The translations under genes and the position numbers were made by a program. This document shows positions 58,447-64,000 of a stretch of 64,000 nucleotides of DNA, piece after piece. The stretch comes from Chalara sp. BL73 (lineage: Eukaryota > Ascomycota > Leotiomycetes > Helotiales), in the NCBI GenBank assembly GCA_918026815.1, contig CAKJVC010000198.1, forward strand, positions 62,001 through 126,000, given 5' to 3'. Numbering within the stretch: the first letter of the stretch is position 1; every line of letters starts with the position of its first letter. The notes below the pieces were generated by a model. The model ran no database searches and was not told the DNA's origin. It worked only from the letters and a program-made list of their open reading frames with translations.

Positions 58447-60116
58447 ATGAGTAGCGTCTCATCATAAGTCTACCGCTATTACAGCATACAGACTTATTAT
58501 ATTAGCAAGGGGCGACGAAAGGAGCCAGAATCATCATTAAATTTTATGAGAAACCCACTTCTCTGAAGCGCAGTTTGCGACTTCGTAGGTAGAGAAATCA
58601 AGCGTTAACTCATGTTGCAAAATTTTCGCCGCTGGCTTAGTATGGAACATAGTTAAGATTATAAATTATGGTAATGGGCTTACCCCCTGCGTGGTACTTG
58701 AAACCATAGCTTTTGTTGATGTTTCTTGCACTATTGTACCAGCGCTTCTCAGCCAAGCTCACAGATATCTGATGTAGCATGGAGATGCAGCAGGCACAGG
58801 AGAATGACTTAGCCGACCCTCCGCCTCCCTGCCATACACGGATGATCACAAATGTTGGTAAGCAGGCTTTGAATTTTGTGCTCGCCGTTCTATTTACGAA
58901 GCGCCCATCACGATATAAGCACCAGGCGCCTAAGCGCCACGCGGACAGCTGCATCGATCGGGTCTTGCTTCCAGCGCCCCTCTGCTGATATGCGTTAGCG
59001 ATCTTTTGCGCGATGGGGTGAAAGGGAGGTTTGTAGCTGAGCCTGCTGGCCCGGCTAAAGCACCTTTATGATCAAGGGAATCGCCGAAAGGCTCTGCGCC
59101 TTCTGTTGCAAGGTAAGTTGCACGTCCCAGCCTCTCTGGATCTGCTGACATCTATGGAAGCGCCAAGCCAAGTCTTTCGCAAGCGTCTGCAAGCCCGCCA
59201 ATATCTTCTGGTCCGTCAAGGCAAGTATCATATCAGGAAGGCTCGCGTTTGGCTGAATATATCGTTTATTCAAAGTAGGGTTGCGGCGGGGGAGGCCCGC
59301 CTGCGTATAGAAAGTCCAAACAGAGGGAAGGCGCCTAAGCCGAAATCGAAGACCGAAAATCCCGCCGTTGCTAGAGGACCTGCAAGAGCAGCTTATCATG
59401 CACGCCCACGACGCGGGGAGGACGTGATCCGGATCACAATAGAGCTCAGCGCTGTGGCTCGGCATCTTCGAGTGATGGTAGCCGATTCTAGGTCAGGTAG
59501 ATCAGGCGGGTATGGGATGGTTGACAGATTTGTCCGAGTTGAAAAAGATTGCAAGCTCTTCAGAGGACGGGACGAAACGGTTCCGGTCTCACGGTTTTGG
59601 GTTTCATTGGAGTATAAAGCGGCGTTTACTGGCGTTTAAGGAGTACCGCTTTGGGGATTTTTACTAAGGAATTGTATGCCTTTTCATTGCCTTTTTTTCC
59701 GGGCGAGCAATGATGTGGTTCTGTTGGAGCTCTGAGCGTACAATCATCGTTTAGTCACTTATTTCAGTTCAGCGTAATTTTGGTTGTTTTGATAGTGGTT
59801 ATTTTTAAACGTTTTTTACTAGACTAAAGGTTTTTATTTAATATTATTATTATTAGTCGCACGTTAGTTATATGGCTGCCATTTTAAAAGGGGCTTGGCG
59901 GCTGTTTTGTGCATGCCTTTTTAATCGTACCCGCAGCAACTAGCGGAGCCGCGGTAAGAGGCCAAAGGTAGAAAGTCATCCATCTATATAGCCCCATCTC
60001 CTGTTTGAATTTACTCCATCCTCCTCATTCTCAACGGCAAATCTGGAGATACATATCAACATTCATTTGAACGATTTGAGCCTGATTATTTTATTGTTTC
60101 CCGTTAGGCGCAAGCC
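58447..60116. other. Intergenic region with unexplained GC-rich ORF
   Basis: Between the two F-box-like genes. Bases about 59154-59639 form an open plus-strand frame of about 160 codons rich in Arg, Ala and Gly and higher in GC than its AT-rich surroundings; the opposite strand is also largely open. I recognise no family. It may be a relic of a mobile element or chance. The part at 59640-59900 is strongly AT-rich. Confidence 0.4.
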
Positions 60117-61522
60117 ATGCCCGCCATCACAAATCTTCCGTGCAAGGTGATCGCATCTATCCTGCGAGGCCTCGATCAGATTAGCTCCCTAGTATCCTCC
60201 CTCCTCACCTGCCGTCATTTCTACACGTCCTTTAAAGAAAACCCTAGCATCGGCTATGAAATCCTACGGCGACAAGTCAATCCGGCTCTCATCCCCTGCT
60301 GTGCTACCATTATAGAAGCATCACGTCTGCCGTACCCGCGCACCCTGTCTTCAATCCGGGAATTACTCCACACCCTTTACGATAAACCGGACCAACTAGT
60401 TGCTCAAGTGCAGCCAATGCCTCTCTCTATGGCGTTGCGGATAGCACGTACTCATGGTATAATCGAAACCTTTGTAGCCGACTTCGCGAAAGATGCCTGG
60501 GCCGTTCTTTCTACCTATACAGGAGATGCAGGCTTGCCCGATAATTTCACCCTATCGCCCGAGGAGCACTTTCGATTCCGTCGCGCCTTCTACCGCGTTG
60601 AAATCTTCTTGATTCTATTCCGTGGTCAACTGGGAACATTTCATTCCCCTTTTAATAGTCGCGAAAGCCAATACTTCTTTGCAAAACACTCGCCGTGGGA
60701 AAACGAACAGCTCGCCTGCATCCATGATTTCCTTGAGAAGAGGCTTACTGAAGGTTCATTGTTCCGAGGCTATCGCAAGCATTAGAAGAATCTGGTTGCT
60801 AATTCCTAATATAGCTTCTCGCGATGTAGTCGCTCATGATGTTGATTTTGGGGAACTTTCTGTCGATTATCTCAGTCTTGGTGGTGATAACAGCCGGAAG
60901 CAACTCTGGGTATGTCTCGAAATTCCCTATTGACTAGAGTTGCTACTTTAATGAATAATCAGCTGACTAACTTGGCAAAACACAGATGTCATTCGGTGTT
61001 TGTTTTCTCGATCGACTAAAGAATGAAAATTCATACGAGGGTAAAAAGGCCCTGCTAGATTCTGTGGTTAGCGCCGGCAGCGCCAACCTCTACGATGGAC
61101 TTATGGCCTCTCCTGGTGAAGATTCAACTGGCGATGCCCTCCTGGAAGAATATACCGAGGAAGATATAAAAGACTTAGTTAGGCACTCAGACCTACTTGA
61201 CACTGATAATGGTCCATATTCAGCCTGGTTCTCTGCCCACAGAGATGTCCCTCGTAGTTCCTGGGTCATGTTTGACAATAATGCTGGCTTGCGGGAATGC
61301 GCTTATGTACTTTGGGACATAGATCGTATAGAGCGATACAATTTGCTAAAATTGTTTGAAAATGTGCCTGTAGATCCGAGCCACTTGTATACAGATAGTG
61401 AATTTGAGGAAATGCAGGAATCATTTGAAGAGAGGTCGAAGATTTGGCAGAAGGGTGGTTCGGGTTATTGGAGCAAAGGGGACACCAGCCGGATAATGTG
61501 GCAGATCAAATCCACAAGATAG
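60117..61522 (+). CDS. F-box-like domain protein, copy 2
   Basis: Exons 60117-60753, 60815-60909 and 60986-61522 give 422 residues. It begins with a short F-box-like stretch (NLPCKVIASILRGLDQISSL). The central parts FRRAFYRVEIFLILFRG, WENEQLACIHDFLEKRL and the later CAYVLWDIDRIERYN match in order and spacing the corresponding parts of the gene at 56290-58446, so the two are diverged paralogues. It lacks the 130-residue C-terminal extension of copy 1. The start is the first ATG directly before the F-box. Function unknown beyond the likely F-box role. Confidence 0.8.
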
Positions 61523-64000
61523 CCTGCAAAATAAATGTATAGTTTTTTGAGAAATACACAAAGTGATTAAGAAAATATAGGGTTCAGGTCATGCTTTAAA
61601 GAAGGAAGCCGTGTAGATATGTAACTAGCACTAACCTGCTTCTAGTAATAGCAGGTAAATCAGCTTTTGTGCACAATGACTTAGCTTTTTGCGACTTACC
61701 AGGAGTACAGAAGTGAGTAAGTTTACTATACTTAAGCTTTAATCAGATCATTCTATAGTTTGTTTCTCAATCTTTAATAGAAGCGCAGGTTAGTGGAATC
61801 TAAAACTCCAATTTAGGAATATGCCGCAATTATAAACTTTTGACATTATAACGCTATATTTGAACATTAACTTGGCAACAAACTTGGTATAGATAACCGA
61901 CTTCGGACTTTCGAACTACGATCTAATCACTTGGCTCCCCTCAGTTTCCTCTAAACAAGCAATGCCAACTACTTCAGCCTACCATTCAACAACATAAATA
62001 AGCATACCGCGCTGGGTATACCGTGATGGCAGCTAGGAGAGCGGGGGTGTCACATATCTGCCTTCTCGCCTGACACTCATAACTCTCCATCCAGCCCTCC
62101 TTGCCCTGCCCTGAAACACTGACGCTGAAGCATATGGAACTCTGACCACAGGTATCATAAAAAGCATCCGTATTGTAGGATGCTTTAGTAAACAGTTCGC
62201 TAGCTCCTATCCCCTCACGTCATATCGACTTAACGAGTATTTAATGATGAAAACCTAGGGTATGCTCTTTATCTGTTGGGTAAGAGCGTCGAAGTAGGTA
62301 TGAGGTATCGCTGGAAACAGATCCTCTTTCCTCATTTATAATCTTCCACCCTTTCCTCTGAATCAATCCCTTCTGCTCAATATGCTTGGACTTCCTCCCT
62401 TGACACTGCCATAACACGTCGATACGGCGCGTAGGGTTCCCGTACTCTTTCTATCTCGTTCGGAATATCCATGTAACCCCAGCGATAAGCTGTTACGATC
62501 ATCGCAACAGGTTACGCCTTAGGGGCCTGAGGCTCGGTAAGCTTGGCTTATACAGAGAGCCATTGACGATATACAGAAAATGTGCTTGATGTTCACATAT
62601 AGTCGGCGTGGTTTTCGGATTTATAAAATTACAATTGAATGCTAGAAATAAGTATTTAGTAGTCGAAAAATAATCAGCAGAAATCCGTTTTTGGCTCTAC
62701 TCTTGCGCTAAGTAGGGAATGATCGGCAGAGCTAAGCCCTACCCCCCCACAAAACATAGCAGGGACAAAATTCCACCCAACAAGGAATAGCGTCTTCGAC
62801 TCTGAACCAGACTTGACACATTCCAGAATCTTCTTTTATGTGATAACGTGTCGAAAAGGTCTCCACAAGAAAGCGATAATGCCGGGCTAAATCATGATAT
62901 GTGTTGGTATCAAAAGAGCCTTCAGTAAGTGGTAAATTTAAAAAGAAAAGCGCTTGATTTGATTAACATTTTTCAATTCGTCTTACAATCCAATGTGACT
63001 ATAGTCCTTGACGCGTTTCCGTTACTTCGTAGTGTGCATTGCCGCAAGTGCGGTTGCTTCTGCTTTAGCGCAGACGAGAAGCTAAAAAGTGTGCTGCTTT
63101 GTAGTAGTGAGTCTGTACAAGAGGTTGGATAAGTCATTTACCCGCCAAAAGTCTGATAGTTCCTTTCCCTAAAAATTACTTCAAGGACAAGAACATGTTA
63201 TATTCTGGTGGTGATAACAACTTCCAACAGTTGGTAGAATTGATATGACCTTGGGTTTGTCCCTGTTCTCTGCGCTTATTTCTGCACCCATCTTCTCTAC
63301 ATCTATGCCACATCCAAGCTACGGAACTGGCGACATTACTCGAAATCACCCATATATTTCAGCCCGCTGCCCGCAGATGCGGTGAAGTTGATGATTCCGA
63401 GGAATGAGAAAACCACAAGATGGTCGAATTCCTCGATAAAGACAGGGTTATTATAGGTTTGTAAAGTTGAGACCCTCTCAAGCTAGCTGTGGGATAGAGC
63501 TTCTGATGTAGGCTTGAATAACGAGTGGGTCCCCGTCCATATCGCTTCTACAGGAGTCATCAATAGTGGAGTTCTTGGGTGGGTCGGTACAAATGTTCTC
63601 CGATTCGACTAAGGGTGGCGCGCGCTGATATATTTACCTTGTTAATGTTTTCATTTAGCGCGCGTCAACATTTGACGCTGTGGAGAAATGTATAAGTTCA
63701 GTCGTTTTCCAGATTCTTCTATCGTTCAGAAGATCAAAACCAAAAATCTATTTTATTAAACAATATTTTTTCGGGATTGGTATGACCTCGGAACCTATAA
63801 CTCCTAGACAGTGGCCAAAAGATGATCTCGCCGAGAAGCAATCAAACTTCGCTCAATGACCCTTCTAAAAAAGGCATGCGAATTTTCCATGATTCAAGGA
63901 TATGCAGTAGCCAGTATGACGTTGAGGATTGGAGATCAAACATTGAAATACCGGGCACCAGGGTTTACACAACAGAGGATTTTCTCAGCCGGGCGCAAAG
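61523..64000. other. 2.5 kb gene-poor end of window
   Basis: No convincing gene. AT-rich sequence with many stops in all frames. A perfect inverted repeat of 7 bp arms around CAT is at 63662-63678. An ATG at 63782 opens only 25 codons and has no donor site before its stop. Confidence 0.5.

Noticed and set aside
63782..63859. Possible gene start MTSEPITPRQWPKDDL near the window end
   Set aside because: Stops after 25 codons and no GT donor precedes the stop, so it cannot be extended.

Overview
The window is nuclear DNA of a filamentous ascomycete (Pezizomycotina). Genes carry short spliceosomal introns of about 46 to 100 nt with GTANGT-type donors and CTAAC-like branch sites. Fungal-only families are present: Zn2Cys6 regulator, Clr5 domain, 2EXR domain, F-box-like proteins and a Skt5-type chitin synthase activator. 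A leotiomycete (Helotiales-like) host is my guess from overall protein character; it is not proven by the sequence. I rebuilt exon structures by hand: each intron quoted has GT-AG (once GC-AG) borders and restores both reading frame and family motifs.

Positions 1-32,500 are accessory in character. They hold a GNAT acetyltransferase (717-1373), a Clr5-domain protein (3891-5430) and a four-exon YjlB-like cupin (5643-6420). Next comes an apparent catabolic or specialised-metabolism cluster (7012-18358): a Baeyer-Villiger-type flavin monooxygenase, a divergently transcribed Rieske oxygenase, a sarcosine/pipecolate-oxidase-like flavoenzyme ending in the peroxisomal signal SKL, a Zn2Cys6 regulator and an MFS transporter. 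Two cluster promoters share a CGG-N8-CCG element with a common extended half-site. After it follow a membrane-anchored protein of unknown function, an aldo-keto reductase with a long unrecognised N-terminal region, a methyltransferase pseudogene, a monocarboxylate-type MFS transporter, a fold-back MITE-like element, an intron-containing tRNA-His, a PHBH-type FAD monooxygenase and a 2EXR-domain protein.

Positions 32,500-53,000 are a dense housekeeping block. It contains OXR1 (TLDc), condensin subunit Cnd1 and CDC7 kinase back to back on a 243 bp shared promoter, HOP2, a Skt5/Chs4-like chitin synthase activator with a CaaX tail created by a cryptic last exon, CHL1 helicase, ribosomal protein uL15 (RPL28) and a tandem CCCH zinc-finger protein.

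Positions 53,000-64,000 are gene-poor. They hold two related F-box-like genes (56290-58446 and 60117-61522) separated by a stretch with an unexplained GC-rich ORF, and the last 2.5 kb has no convincing gene.

Proposed joint working of the 7-18 kb cluster (inference): the MFS protein imports a methylated amine or betaine-like compound, the Rieske enzyme and the BVMO oxygenate it, the peroxisomal flavoenzyme oxidises the resulting secondary amine, and the Zn2Cys6 protein switches the set on.
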